DNA of 64,000 nt, from positions 69,396,984 through 69,460,983 of the forward strand of contig JAHLJT010003656.1 in the NCBI GenBank assembly GCA_031308135.1, given 5' to 3'. Below, one piece after another: positions 44,061 to 56,702 of the stretch. Every line of letters starts with the position of its first letter. The first letter of the stretch is position 1. Made by a program: the position numbers and the translations under genes. Origin of the DNA: Acheta domesticus. Lineage: Eukaryota > Arthropoda > Insecta > Orthoptera > Gryllidae. A model generated the notes under the pieces. The model worked only from the letters and a program-made list of their open reading frames with translations, did not search any database and was not told where the DNA came from.

Positions 44061-46735
44061 GGAAATTGTTTTTAATTCTTTCAATACCAGCCCGCAATGG
44101 TGTCAGGTTTAGTTCTTAGTTTCTAAACAGAAATGTCTCAGATGCATTTTACGGATTCTATATTGCCTTTATACGGCAAACTCTGTTTAAAATATGTATT
44201 GGGAAATACCGGGAAGTGCCTTTGTCTTTTTTACTGGGCATAAGAAAATTTCTTGGCGAAAGATAAATATGCAGATGTCGAATTCAAGAGATATCTGCGT
44301 TCATATCAAAAATTGGTTTATAGGATTTCAATATTACTTTCAACATCTTCTCGTAGATTTTGTGGTGATGTGAAGAATGAACAAGGTGAACGTTTCTCCA
44401 AGACATCAGAGTAATAGAAGAGAGAAGGTTTCCAAAATTACTACATATAGGCATATTACTGAAAGGTGTTATTTATTTATTTCTGATTTACTCATTTATA
44501 TAAGGGAATATCGTTTATAAAAGGTTGTAGAAAAAAGTTATATAAGCATATAATTCGTAAATTGATTAATCACAGAATGCTAGTAGTATACATAGTACAG
44601 TGAATGACAAATTTTGCATCGTATAGTATGTTCTCAAGATCTAAAATATCATGAAATAAATTAATATCGAATAGATGAAGTGCAAATAAACTTTAAAAAT
44701 TAATTATCAACAAATATCTTGATTAAAACGTTAATACAAAATGATTAAATACAACTGTGTCATGAAACGTAAGAGGAAATTTCTTTAGCAGGAAAATAAG
44801 AATATCAAATAATGTTCAGTTATATGTTTAAGAAATTTTTAAAGAGCCGTGGGATTTCGTCGAGAAAATCAATTTTGTTACAGATTTCGTTGGCTTCACG
44901 TGATAGTCGGTCAAAAATGTTGACGTACAAATAGTTTGTCCTGCTGCTTGTTACGTGTAATGGCTTGTGAAGTGTTCTGAATCAATACATAACAGACATG
45001 GGGGATCAAATTCCTAGAATACTTTTACATACGTAGAATATATGAAAATTATTAAATGTATTTGCATTAAAGATGTTCGCTGTTTCAAAAATGATAGGTA
45101 GATGAGCAAAAATATCAATATTAATTCGTATTATCTGCCAAATGCTGGCCAAGAAAACGTTTTTAAATTTCTGATGGTTGCAATTAGTTTATTTGACATG
45201 GTGTAATGCACGGCAGTGACTTATTTTTATACAGTACGACGTAAATGTTCTATTATTCAAAGCTCATCAAAATAATATGTGCATTTTTTCTTAAGCTCTA
45301 GAAATCCTATTCCCTCTTCTTTACCATACACAATTGAGTTGTGAATAAAACTTAGAATTTAATGTTGACAACATTTGATGACAAGACATTTTTGCTCCTG
45401 TGTAATAAAAATTATTTGCATCGAAAAAGTGCTACTATCAAAAAAACGATACCGCCACTCCTCTCGTATCTAGCAAAATCAGAGCCTAAGGAAACGTGCG
45501 CGGAATATCCTACAAGTACTTAATAATCTTTAGACATGGTGTCTTTCATTATTTTGATAGGAAAACTGAGAAAGTTAAATGGAAATACTCGGTGACATGT
45601 TATCTTCTGTTTTAGTGTGTTCACTTAAGTTCAATGTGCTTCAGAATTCATAACTTCGTTAAGGTTATGTTTTCGTGGAGCTTTGCTGTTATAGTCGTAT
45701 GGAGAATCGTAATATTCAGACAACCTAAGAGTATTTACTATGCAATAATTTATCAGCTTTTCAATGAGAATTCACGTTTTGTGAAATGGAAATAGTGAGC
45801 TCTACAATGCTGTAAAATATCTGGAGAGCTGCTTGTCTGAAAATTTGAAGGGTAAGTCTTCCCATTTTTTATGCAATATTAATATTTTCATTACATTATA
45901 ATAACCTTGTTCACCTTAATCACGTTATGAAAATGATAGATGCAGTATATTTCACATTTTCATGTTTCATTTCTTCCAGATTTTGCTTCATTTCTTTAAA
46001 ATTTTTGAATTTCATTTTATTTGCTTGTGCAATACAATAGTACTTCATGAATAATATAAAGCAACAGTAATTTTCGTTTGTTTCGTCATTAAAGTTCACA
46101 TTGCATTAAGAGAACGTTTACCAAACGCATGCAGAAGGAGCATGGGCTTTTCATTTCACTTCTTTACTCAAGTCACAATGGACTGTTAGGAGTGTGCAAG
46201 AAAATAACAGAATATTTTTCGATGTTTGAATATTTGAATGACTGTTTACGAACCTAAGAACTAGAAGCTACATTTCTGTCATGCTGTGGTCCAGTATCAC
46301 TTTTTTGCTTCTTCGCTTTTGATTCTGTTTGATACTGAATTTTGAATGCTCTTGAACTATGTGAACTAAGTAAACACTACCCACACGTATTGTTCCCGAA
46401 AAACAGAATACCTATTTTATTGATTTTTGGTAAGTGTTTTAGTAGATCTAATTGAAAGTTTCATGGAGAAGCTATTATTTCATGAGTGGCAAAATTATGT
46501 ACAATTTCAAAATTGGATAGATAGCGAAAAAAGGAACAGAGTTAATTATTATTTCACTACAATTTTTTTACTTATTATGTTAACTTTCAATAAAATCTAT
46601 TGCTGAATTTATAGAAAAATGAGATGGGAATTATAAATTTATTGTAAAGGAAATTGTTGCAGTCTAATGTGTTTTTTATTTTTTATTTTACAACTTTTAT
46701 TACTTATCAACTTCTTATTAACTTTTATGCATGTA
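44061..46735. other. Intergenic, no gene recognised
   Basis: A 2.7-kb AT-rich stretch with stops in all frames and no repeat that I could match elsewhere in the window. Confidence 0.45.
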
Positions 46736-46820
46736 CCTCTCTCTCTCTGTCTATCTACCTCCCCCCTTCTCTCTCTCTCTCTATCTACCTCCCCCTCTCT
46801 CTCTTTCTCTCTCTCTCTAA
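46736..46820. repeat. CT-rich minisatellite (CTCTCTCTATCTACCTCCCC)
   Basis: A (CT)n tract with the block CTATCTACCTCCCC repeated twice about 40 bp apart (near 46750 and 46781). It is pyrimidine-rich on the shown strand. The two ORFs across it are low-complexity. Confidence 0.85.
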
Positions 46821-47600
46821 TCTCGAATATATATTTATACAGTCAAATTTTTTGTAAGAAATTGAGAAAATCTCATAAAATATTTTTTAATTATTTCATT
46901 ATATTTGTTATTTATTTATGTAGAGGAGCATATATGCATACTTGTATTATTAATTATTAAGACAGTCATAACATAAGGAATGAAAATCCTTATTAAATTC
47001 CTTTTTTATATTTTCATTAAAATGGAATTTCTTCATTTATTTTACTTTTATATAATTCACAGTTCACATGATAGCTTTTTATTTTTACAAAACTCTTAGA
47101 GAAATAGAGCATCTACAAGAGATATAGCCTCAAACGAGGACTATTGCTAATTATTTGAAATAAAACACATTCTTTGTAAACATACGTGAAAAATCTAAAA
47201 TTACTAAAAAAGATTATCTGATATAAAAAAGATGCGCTTAATCCATCTTTCTTCTACATACTTTATTTTTCATTATAAATCCATTCTGTTTAATAGTAGT
47301 GACCCAATCACATGTTAATTAATTGGCTTTGGTTATCAAAGATGACCTCCACTACCAGATTCAAACTCTGCTCGAAGAGAGTATCAAAGTAGTTCCTTGT
47401 TTGCTCCAAAGATGGCACTACGCGTACAAACAGCACCAAGATCCATCACTGAAACTTTCATGTATGAAAATAATTTTGAAAAGTCGTCATTGATTAAATG
47501 CTTTGAAGGTGCTCAGTTCTTTCATGGCTGTATAATATGTATAATCATTACAAGTTTCATGGAGATCGTTAATTTTCTTTTTATAAGCCTCACATATATC
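46821..47600. other. Intergenic, no gene recognised
   Basis: AT-rich. The part after 47.3 kb may be upstream sequence of the decayed LINE but shows no readable domain. Confidence 0.35.
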
Positions 47601-47609
47601 TTACAATCG

Positions 47610-48600
47610 AAAAAAGATTGACAAAATGTGCTTCCCGGGAAGAGAACTTCAAACATATTTTCCCGAAACTAATGATGTGATACACATCATTATTGACGGA
47701 TCTAAACTAAATCATTACTAACATCATTACTAAATAATACGAGCCATGTGGGCATTGCTGCTTGGAGCTCAAGGGAGGATTTTAATCTAGCGCACAGGAT
47801 TTTAGATGTTGCGTCTACTTTCACCCCTGATTTATACATGAAGGAAAAAATTAGCTTATGCCAACTTCATTGGCGTGAAAATTTAATTAGTTTGGGTTCT
47901 GGCCCACAGAGGTATTATTGGTAACCGAATGGCAGATGAAATGGGAAAGACAGCAGCAAATGGAGAAAAATTTCTTTGTGAACCTGTACCTCTCTCTGAT
48001 GTACTTGTTTTTAAACATACATACCGACAGGAAAATAAAACAAGATTAATTCATGAAAGTAAATATAAAGATTCTTTGTATTTTGAAAATTTCTATGTTG
48101 AATCATCATCTCGAAGTTTTTGGTTTTATAATTATGAATTTTCAAGAAAGACAATACAGAATTAGAAGTAATCACACCTCATTAAATGATAGTTTAATGC
48201 GCAAAAATATTTTAAACAATAATATTTGTAATTGTAGAGGTGAAATTGATTCCCTAGAACATGTCTGGATTTGCTATATTCATGATCAAGAATGGAAACA
48301 AATGTTAAAAGTAGTTCGTAAGATAATTGGTTATGGTCCATATTCTGTGACGCCTTTTTTATCATTTAAAGATATAAATAACAGATACAATTTTATTAGT
48401 GATGTTAACTTTATTTTAATTATTAAACAAAATATTTAAATGTTTAAATGTATGAAATAAATTTTGGAATTTGTTCGTTAATAAATGAAATGTATTTGAT
48501 TTTTGTTGGCCTTATTTAAGGTCAATTACTTAAGTTAGGTCGTACCCTAACTTTGTAAGCTTGTTTTTATACGCCAATAAATCATGTTTCTATTCTATTC
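47610..48600 (+). pseudogene. Decayed LINE: RNase H domain and C-terminal zinc-finger-like region
   Basis: Fragments in different frames line up with the end of an RNase H-bearing non-LTR retrotransposon (Jockey/R1/I-type groups). IIIDGSK at about 47687-47708 holds the first RNase H aspartate. SHVGIAAWSS follows near 47750, and the final motif AHRGIIGNRMADE lies near 47903-47942. Then comes a region with RIRSNHTSLNDSLMRKN and CNC...EHVWIC at about 48157-48275, comparable to the CxC...H...C that ends many such ORF2 proteins. Stops and at least two frameshifts break it (the 78-codon ORF at 47929 and 128-codon ORF at 48053 are pieces). AATAAA at about 48576 suggests the 3' end. RNase H degrades the RNA strand during element replication; this copy is dead. 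Confidence 0.75.
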
Positions 48601-51070
48601 AAGATCCATCAATGTACAGTATCACTTTGGACCACTGGATTTTGAGAGAGGACAAACATTTGGAAATACAGTTGTCTTGAAGATTTATGACTTGGGATTG
48701 CGATGGTACGTTCACAGCATATTCCAGAAATATTCATTTTTTGCTTCTCCCTTGTTAAAATACAGCAATAATCATGAACTCCATAATTTACAATAGAATG
48801 CGGTATAATTTAATTATCTTATTACATCATCTCCATTGAATATAATAAAGTGAGTGTTCGAACATTTTAGAAATTGGAATACTCAACAAAGAGGTTAAAA
48901 AGGTTAAAGAGGAGCAAGAAGTAAATAAAATATCATTAGCATTGGCTTTCAATGAAGTAATTATAATTTTACAGCTGTTATTTTTAAGTAAAGCTGCTTT
49001 AAGATTCCTTGTGTTGTACTATAGCAAAAGGTTAATGATGATAATAAGAAAAACTTTATGACGTTGATTTTTTACTAGAATGTGGCAGGTTTTAATTGAG
49101 TTAGTTTTGCATAGAAAGATCATCCGTACGGTTATCCCAAACAAGGCCTTGTTATTTGTAGTTTGTATTGTTTGAACCAGAATGATAATTTGGGATTAAA
49201 CGTTTATCTGCCAGCGTAGGAAATTTCAAATCTGAGATCAGCGTGACTATCTTCGCTTACGTCTTAGCCATTCAGATTAATCGGAGATCGGAACGGTGAC
49301 AAGATACTCACCTTCAGCTGTGATTTATATAGACTAAGCAATGGAACCGCGATGAACCAATGATGAAGGACAAAGAAAAATTGTTGGCGAAGAAGAATAA
49401 ATAACAACAGAAAAAGTAGAGGGTGCTTCGTTCCGGGATTTCACTCGATTCCGTTTTCAAAACATCGTCGACTACAAACACCTGCCCGACACAAGGGGAA
49501 AGAATGCAGAGCCGCCTAGTGTCAACTGACAAGCTCGTTCCTCACTCAGTGGGGGCTCCCGGCAATAAAGGGACAACGCGTTTTCCCCAGTGGTGACACT
49601 CGAGAACCTTCTGTATCTCCTACCACATCTACCACGACCTAACGACTGTATTTTAAGCCGATTCAGTTCATACATTCATTCATGAGAGAATCTCATACAA
49701 TTGTGGATATTAAAAGTGCGAGCGTTGCAGAAAATGAAAACCAGGATTGTTACCGCGCAGTGTCGACGAAAGGGCCAAAACTGCAAAATTATTTTGTTTT
49801 CGTGTTTTCTCGTAACATCAACTGATGAAGTAGATTTCATATAATTTAGAAACTATGAAAGAATCATGTCTTTGGGGTTTTCAATGTAATTAAACAGTGT
49901 TCACAACGAGCAAACCTTATCCTTATTGTAAGTGATAGTAGTGTTTTAGGTAAATTCTAATAAGCAAAACCATGGAGACATCGTGCGCTCATACACGTAA
50001 TAAAATATTAATTGTTGTTTCAAAGTTGTTATTTATCAATGGCTTCACTGGTACATAATTTTGTAAGGCTTAAAATAAATAAGATTATGCGACGAAAACT
50101 TTCGAATTTGACTACATATTTCGGATTGATGTTGTTACACCAATGATGAAGAACGAACTTCAGATAATACGCACGAGGAAGACTAAAACACTTTTTTGGT
50201 CATGACCAATTAAATTTCATTACTTATATTGACATTGAAGATAGAGACAGCTTTGAGACGTAAGTCTACGAACGATAACAAAAAGTTTAGAAAGGACTAG
50301 AAATTAATAGGTGAATTTGAGTTGCTCCCTCTCGAAACACCAACGATCAAACAGAGGTTGTCGGTTGGTGGTTGTAGAGGTGATGATTTTGGTGATGGCA
50401 ACTGACATTTTTGCATATTTGCTACTAAATTTCACATTATTCGTTTGCAATTGAATACATTTAAATAACGTTGTTTTGGTTTGGTTCATTCCGATAAATG
50501 TGGATGCATTTTTTAGTGAGCATGAAATTATGTTTTAGTCCAGATTCAAAAGTTGGAAGGCATTCTTTTACGGTAGGCGGAATTATCGCACGACTAGATG
50601 CATCATCGCCCAAACGATTAGAAGGAATAAAGCCATTCCCATTGAAACCAGTTCGGTGAGTGAAACAATTTAATAGCGAAGTATTGCAGTTCAAACTAGT
50701 ACTTGGAAGAATCAGTATGTAAAACAGACTCAAAAGTGTAGCGCAGTGTAAAAATTAGAATATTAAGAAGAGCCCCTGTTTGATTACTTTCGAATCTACG
50801 ACGCATCATGTGAGCCTTAAGTACCTACTTATAGAGCGGGCTGCTGGGTGGTGCGCCTACATCCACGGAGATGCATCTGGAAAGAAGACCACAAAAAATT
50901 CCACTGGCTATTATAAGTACGAGTATTATCATCGATTATGGTGTTTATTGAACTTTATTAAATGTTAAGTTATTAAAACATTGTATTGTATCAAATCATA
51001 TCAAGTATTGCTAACCTTGACAAGGAACCCAACTTTATCATTAGATATGGCCCTGTTCATCTCTTTTCAA
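48601..51070. other. Intergenic, no gene recognised
   Basis: AT-rich with short motif-free ORFs. Confidence 0.4.
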
Positions 51071-51072
51071 TA

Positions 51073-51335
51073 CCCATTCACTGACTTTACTTTGGTACAT
51101 AACATTCACTGACTATAAGCTTGCGTCTAACATCCACTGACTATACGTTGGCACCTAACATCCGCTGACTCTACATCCGCGCCCAACATCCAACGACTAA
51201 ACGTTGGCGCCCAACACGGACAATAAGCCCATGCCCAACGTCCAATGACTGACTATACTTTGGCACCTGATATCCACTGACTATAATATGTTCGCGTCTA
51301 ACATACGCCCGCGCCTACATTCACTGATCGTGCTC
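51073..51335. repeat. ~28-bp minisatellite with TTGGCGCCCAACA-type unit
   Basis: About nine diverged head-to-tail units following the pattern CATCCACTGACTATACGTTG then GCRCCYAA. Unit length varies from about 16 to 31 bp because of small deletions. Divergence is high at the left edge and lower in the centre. Confidence 0.85.
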
Positions 51336-51850
51336 TACTGGCCGGGGTGTGTGGCCGTCCGGTCGGCACTTCCAGGCCGCGCGGCCCGGAGGCGTGCCGG
51401 CCGGTAGGCACCTGTTACGCGAGCGACGCCCAACTTCAGGGCCCCCCTATGCGTCGGGGTAACCCGTTACCTGGTGCCGGGCGGGCGGCGCATTGTGTGG
51501 CGGACCCCTCACGCACTCACACGCACGGGGCGCGAGAGGCCCGTTAGTCAGCCCGGCCGCCTCCGTCTCCGCCTCCTGCCGCTGCTGCATCTGTGAACGG
51601 CCGCCGCCGCTCTCACGCGCTTCCGCATTCCAAGCCCTAGGGGTTTTTTGTAAGGGCGCGCCTCCCCCCTGCCCCCGCCCTTCGCCCTGCGCCCGCCGCA
51701 TGCTGCCCGCTCTTGCCGCGAGGCGGGGATGGGATGGGATGAGGGCGGGGGCCACTGCCCGTCGGCGCGCGAGGTGGATCCTCTACGTTACTCAACGGGC
51801 CGAAACCACAACCGCGCCCGCTCACTCTTTGTGTACTTAGGGGCGGGTCT
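51336..51850. other. CpG-rich islet after the minisatellite
   Basis: About 500 bp of strongly GC-rich, CpG-rich sequence (GGCCGCGCGGCCCGGAGGCG; CGGGCGGGCGGCGC; CCCCTGCCCCCGCCCTTCGC). Overlapping ORFs of 62-115 codons on both strands have no motif. It could be a promoter or first exon of an unseen gene; no splice or coding evidence supports that. Confidence 0.6.
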
Positions 51851-53716
51851 CAGACGAGTTCGTGGGATGGGGAGCGTATTGAAAAACTGATGGCTCTCGG
51901 TTTTTACATGTACTTAAAACGTGTTGTACTTAAATTGGGGGAGAATGAAAGAACAGTAATTAGTTATGTCCATCTTTTGTGTCACTACATTTAAAAAAAG
52001 CACGTAAATGTTTAAAATTCCTAAGACTTGATTAACGACATTTAATTCTTGAGGAATTTTCCATTGAAAAGGCGATGCTTAATCCTTGTACAATTTTCTT
52101 TTAATGTAATTGTAATATGATATTTACAATATTATTTAATACAAAGAATAATTACTTTGAAATTATTTAATTAAACTTAATTCAAATTCAAATTCTTAAT
52201 TCAAATTCTTAAGAATAGTGTACTTTTGTCATTCGTACTAGAGAGATCAAAATTACTAAGTTCTTGGTATAAATTACTGACATCCAATGAAAATAACGCT
52301 TGCTTACCTGTTTGGAGCGTGATTCACAAAAATAACTTGGTTGTGCGTTGAAAAATAATTGAATTTGCTTGTTAAATGTCGGGCAAGTGCAATTTTATTG
52401 ATTTGAATTTTAGGTATTCTAGAACGTAAATCTCATACTTTCAGTAGAACTCACTGACTGACTGACTGAAGGGACAGGAGAATATAGATTAGGATAATAT
52501 TTTTTATAATTTTGAGGCACTTCAGATTGTGGTTAGCATAAATGCGCAACTCGACGGAGCGGACATAACGACGTCGATTGTAAGGCGATTGAGTCAATTG
52601 CTAACGATAAGAAGTGCTGAAACTTCTTGTGATAATATTTGGAGCACATAATAATGTTGTCGTCTTAAAATGATTCGACTACAGTACAAGCTTTTAAATA
52701 ATCAAGATAATGACAAACTTTGAAAATGGGAATATTAACGGATAAATAGAAGCCTTAAGACAAATGTTGAAATACACAGTGTAATGGTTAATGCACCTTC
52801 ATATAAGAGTATGTAAAGCATTGCGTAACAGAAGCAATGGATATTTCCTCATATATGTACCAGAGAGAAATATCGTTTCTTTACATTATCTAAACTGGGG
52901 TGGCGTCCGGAGCGGGCGCTCGAAGGCTTATCTTTATCTTTAAGTATCTTGATGAGAGGGGCCCAAAACCGCTGTCAGCGCTAATGAGGAGGCAGATTGT
53001 GGAAGCGGGGGTGTATCGAGACTTATGAGAAAGTGATCTCAAAAAGGCGAAAGCACTCGGACAGTAATGTTTGTTTATTACATCCGAGACACGTACAATT
53101 CAGGCGGGGATGGCGTAATGGCCCCAAAAATTTCCCTGTTTTCTATAAAAGGATCCTCTAGTGCTGATAACGGGACAGACAGCCCAGAGACACTGTTGTT
53201 GCAACTTCACGCTGCTCTGCAGCTCTGTTTTTTATTAAACTTATTTTCATACTTCATCGGACTTGGTCTCAGTACTTGAAACCTCGCTCACCATCACGCT
53301 CCTCCAGGGAACTTAGCTTCCCTGCGAACTCAGTATTTGCATCCTGTATTGGAAGCATTTGTAATTGCCTGTAAGCACTGCTGGTAGCACATCACACCTG
53401 CAGCGAAAGGCATTACAACAGTTTTAGACACTAAAATGTTGACAAGTGCGAAGCAGTGAAAGAGATATTTGCCTTATACTTCTATCTGATTTTTAGAAAT
53501 CATTATGAACGGAAATGCACTGAATTCTTTTTAACATTGGGGAATAGCAATAAGCGGGAGAAAAAATAAAATGTGAAAATAAGTTTATATTCTTTTTTAC
53601 CTCAGGAATAAAAATCTACTGGTCGAGACAGTAAGAAACTGAAAACATAAGCTTCGGTAACCTTCCACAGAGCGGAGGTCGTCTACCGAGGGCCTACAGA
53701 GGAAACTCGAAGTAAG
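51851..53716. other. Intergenic, no gene recognised
   Basis: AT-rich sequence; a 70-codon ORF at 53067 is probably chance. Confidence 0.4.
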
Positions 53717-54106
53717 ATGGCCGAAACGTTGGCAACTCGCCCTAGGGCGCAGCGTCTCCTCAGTCAAGGAAAAACAGCTATTAACTCCGTTTTTAGTTCA
53801 ATAAAATATTACATTCACGAGGATGAAAAACAGTTCAAACGACTCCCCAGTTTTGTGTCTAGTACTAATCAAAATTGGACGCAGATATTTGTGGCCGCCG
53901 GGTGCTCCAGCCGACCCACTGGGCTGCGGGAAATCGCCCTGCGAAGAGCCACTCAGCGGCGGAGAAGAAAATGGGCGGGGGCGTTGCCAGACAAAGAGCG
54001 CCCTAATGAAAGGACGCCTGATGCGACCGACTACGGAATGAAATCCTTGATTTACGGCTGGAAAGCAGACACGAAGCGTATTCAATACACGAAGGTTGGG
54101 GCCTAA
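53717..54106 (+). CDS. Unrecognised 129-codon ORF (doubtful)
   Basis: The open frame starts MAETLATRPRAQRLL and ends YTKVGA. It is rich in Arg/Lys with a basic patch (ALRRATQRRRRKWAG at about residues 74-88). I recognise no family, signal peptide or membrane segment. The stretch GATGGCCGAAACGTTGG at the start is of a kind often met in insect repeats, and a foldback-like repeat begins just downstream. It could be a chance ORF in moderately GC-rich DNA, a transposon remnant or an exon. No function can be assigned. Confidence 0.15.
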   Translation: MAETLATRPRAQRLLSQGKTAINSVFSSIKYYIHEDEKQFKRLPSFVSSTNQNWTQIFVAAGCSSRPTGLREIALRRATQRRRRKWAGALPDKERPNERTPDATDYGMKSLIYGWKADTKRIQYTKVGA

Positions 54107-54124
54107 GTCATGACAACTATTTCT

Positions 54125-55035
54125 TTCTAAATATTAAAAAGATATTATCGGAACACTTAATTTTATTTGTCGCGTGAAAGAAAAGCAATACTAATTTGTA
54201 TTCAAAACAACAGATGGTTCTTTGAGCGTATGTATTAGCACAGAGAGAAATCAGTTGTCTATCGCCGTGCGAAATTAATGTAATCCTTTTCAGCAACACT
54301 TCTACATCAAGGTAGCCGTTCTCCGTGAAAAAAAATACTTTAGGATGTCACAGCAAATTAGTGGAAGCGTTTGGGAATAATGCTCATCCATACTAGACAG
54401 TTGCGAGGTAGCATGGAGAGTTTTAGCGTGGAACCGTAGCAACCTGTGATCACGATATTTTTTCGCGATTTCAAATAAATTGGAGGGTGATGGCGCAATT
54501 CTGGCTCAGAGTCGGATTCAGCGCGTTGAAATATCTAGCGAAACTTGTTCACAACTGTGATCAGCAATACACGAAACGCCCTGCGAGTTTGTGGACCGAT
54601 GTGGCACGTGCGGTAATGGCGCACCTGCTGGAGGGAGGCAGACGATGGCCGCTTCTGGGGTCAAAGAGCGAAAGTGGAATTGAGAAACGCATACTCGCAG
54701 GTCTTCCCATGCGTTGCTGATCACATGTGTCTACGAATCCTCGATGAAACTTTCGTGTCTATCTCCCGACTGTCGGGTATGGAAGTGCATTAGCACCACC
54801 CTATGACATCCCAGGGTATACTTTTTCCACGGAGATCAGATTGACATGACACGGAATCTTGATGTAGAAGCATTGCTCGAAAGGGTTACATTGATCTCGC
54901 ACGGTGGCAGTTAGATTTCACATCGCTCTCTGTGGTTATAGAGACACTCAAAGAACCATCTGTTGTTGTGAACACACACTAGTAGTACATTTCTTTCATG
55001 CCACAAATAAAAATATCTTATCAGATAATATCACA
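54125..55035. repeat. Large imperfect inverted repeat (arms ~215 bp)
   Basis: The arm at 54125-54345 pairs with 54815-55035. Shared blocks, with the second arm read in reverse complement, are CAACAGATGGTTCTTTGAG, CACAGAGAG and GCTTCTACATCAAG (or CTTCTACATCAAG). The ~470-bp centre contains one reverse-oriented copy of the 150-bp unit (about 54455-54545: TTCTGGCTCAGAGTCGGATT). Confidence 0.8.
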
Positions 55036-55770
55036 GGCACACAAAAAAATGTCAGACCCAAAGACTTGATACATGTTTTTTTGTGTTATTTCGACGCGCT
55101 GAATCCGAATCTGATGTCAGAATTGTATCCTCATCTTCCATTTTTTAAAATTGCAAAAATCCATCGTGGCATTGTATTTTTTGTTTTCAGGGATTGAGGT
55201 CAGACTGCCCAAAGACTTGACACATATTTTTCTTATGTATGTCGACGCGCTGAATCCGAATATGAAGCCAGACTTGCGCCACTACCTTCCAATGTTTTTT
55301 TAAATCGCGAAAAAACACCGTGAAATTATATTTTTTGTTTTCGGGGGTTGTTGTCAGACCTAAACACTTGACACATATTTCTTTATGTATGTGGACGCGC
55401 TTAATCGGAATATGAAGCCAAAATTGCACCATTATCCTCCAATTTTTTTAATCGCGAGAAATAAATATGCAATTATAATTTTTGTTTTCGGAGGTTGTTG
55501 TCAGACCCAAGCACTTGCAATGTGTTTCTCTATGTATGACGACGCACTGCATCCGAATCTGAAGACAGAATTGTGCCATCACTCTCCAATTTCTATTAAA
55601 TCGCGAAAAACACCCTGAAATTGTATTTTTTTGTTTTCGGAAGTTGTTGTCAGACCCGAAGACATGACACATTTTTCTCTACGTACATCGGAATGCGAAT
55701 CTGAAGCCAGAATTTGGTCACCGCCTCCAGTGTTTTTTTAATGGCGAAAAACCACCGTGAAATTGTAGAT
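55036..55770. repeat. Tandem array of ~150-bp units, forward
   Basis: Five diverged units at 148-151-bp spacing. The landmark GACGCGCTGAATCCGAAT or a variant falls near 55093, 55244, 55394 and 55541, with a shortened last unit near 55690. Each unit also has TTGTCAGACC...ACTTGACACAT and GCGAAAAACACCGTGAAATT. The ORFs of 77-97 codons here are reading frames of the repeat. Confidence 0.88.
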
Positions 55771-56425
55771 TAGAATGTTCACAATACTACCGTGAAATTT
55801 ACAATTTTTTTCTCTTTAGTAAATCAGATTAATTATTAAAAACCGCAGATCTGAATGGTGGCAACTTACCGTTCGATAATGTTTACAAAACAATTCCAAG
55901 TTTCCAAAATAAAGCAAGAATATTTATTAACAACAATCTAAAACAATAATATGAACATAAAGAAATGAAAAAAAAGAAACTTCATAGAATTTAACAATTC
56001 TCTATCTCAGTTCGTTCCTACTTCCGCATACCAAAACCCTGTTCCCATTCATACGTACATTATCTCACTTCTGTAGTCTGAAGCTTACAACTCTCCAACG
56101 TGTCCAGTCCGTATTTCCAATTCCAATATTCACTCTTTTATATCTGAACAGACATTCTCCACTCTATACTTCGCACGTCCGTCCAAATCCCCAAACTATA
56201 AACTATTCTTTCAACATAACTTCCACTGATCGTCTCTTTTTCAATACGTCCACCTCTCGCCTGTACTTCGGGATGTCCAACTTTCGTCTGCTTGTTTATT
56301 TTTCCACTCATAAGGTAGTTTGCTGTTGCCGTGGTGTTCAACACATCAGTCCTAGGTGGCCGTGTCCACACAAGAATATCCTCCGAATATACAACTTCTA
56401 TGCCATGTTGCCTCATTACTGTACT
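55771..56425. other. Spacer between oppositely oriented arrays
   Basis: AT-rich sequence unrelated to the 150-bp unit, with no gene recognised. Confidence 0.5.
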
Positions 56426-56427
56426 GT

Positions 56428-56702
56428 TGCGATTTCAAAAGAACTGGAAGGTGATGGCTCAATTCTGGCTTGAGTTTCGGATTCAGCGTGTTGACATACA
56501 TACAGGAACGTGTCAAGTCTTGAGATCTGACAACAACCCCCAAAAACAAAAAATACAATTTCATGATTTTTTTGCAGTTTAAAAAAATGGAGGGTGATGA
56601 CACAATTCTGGCTTCAGATTCGGATTCAACGCGGCGAAATACATAGAGAAACATGGGTCAAGTTTTTGGGTCTGACAACTTTTTTTGTGTGTACCTGTGA
56701 AT
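56428..56702. repeat. Two ~150-bp units in reverse orientation
   Basis: TTCTGGCTTGAGTTTCGGATT near 56463 and TTCTGGCTTCAGATTCGGATT near 56605 are reverse complements of the forward-array landmark. The outer end GTGTGTACCTGTGA mirrors TCACAGGCACAC at about 55031-55042, so the two arrays face each other as foldback arms. Confidence 0.85.

Noticed and set aside
51347..51840. 66-115 codon ORFs suggesting an exon
   Set aside because: No domain, no supporting splice sites, and equal openness on both strands in GC-rich sequence.
55187..55672. Several 74-81 codon ORFs with similar peptides
   Set aside because: The similarity arises from the ~150-bp tandem repeat, not from a gene family.
55036..55770. 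CRISPR-like regularly spaced repeats
   Set aside because: Units are ~150 bp, diverged throughout and contiguous, without short identical repeats and unique spacers; the genome is eukaryotic.
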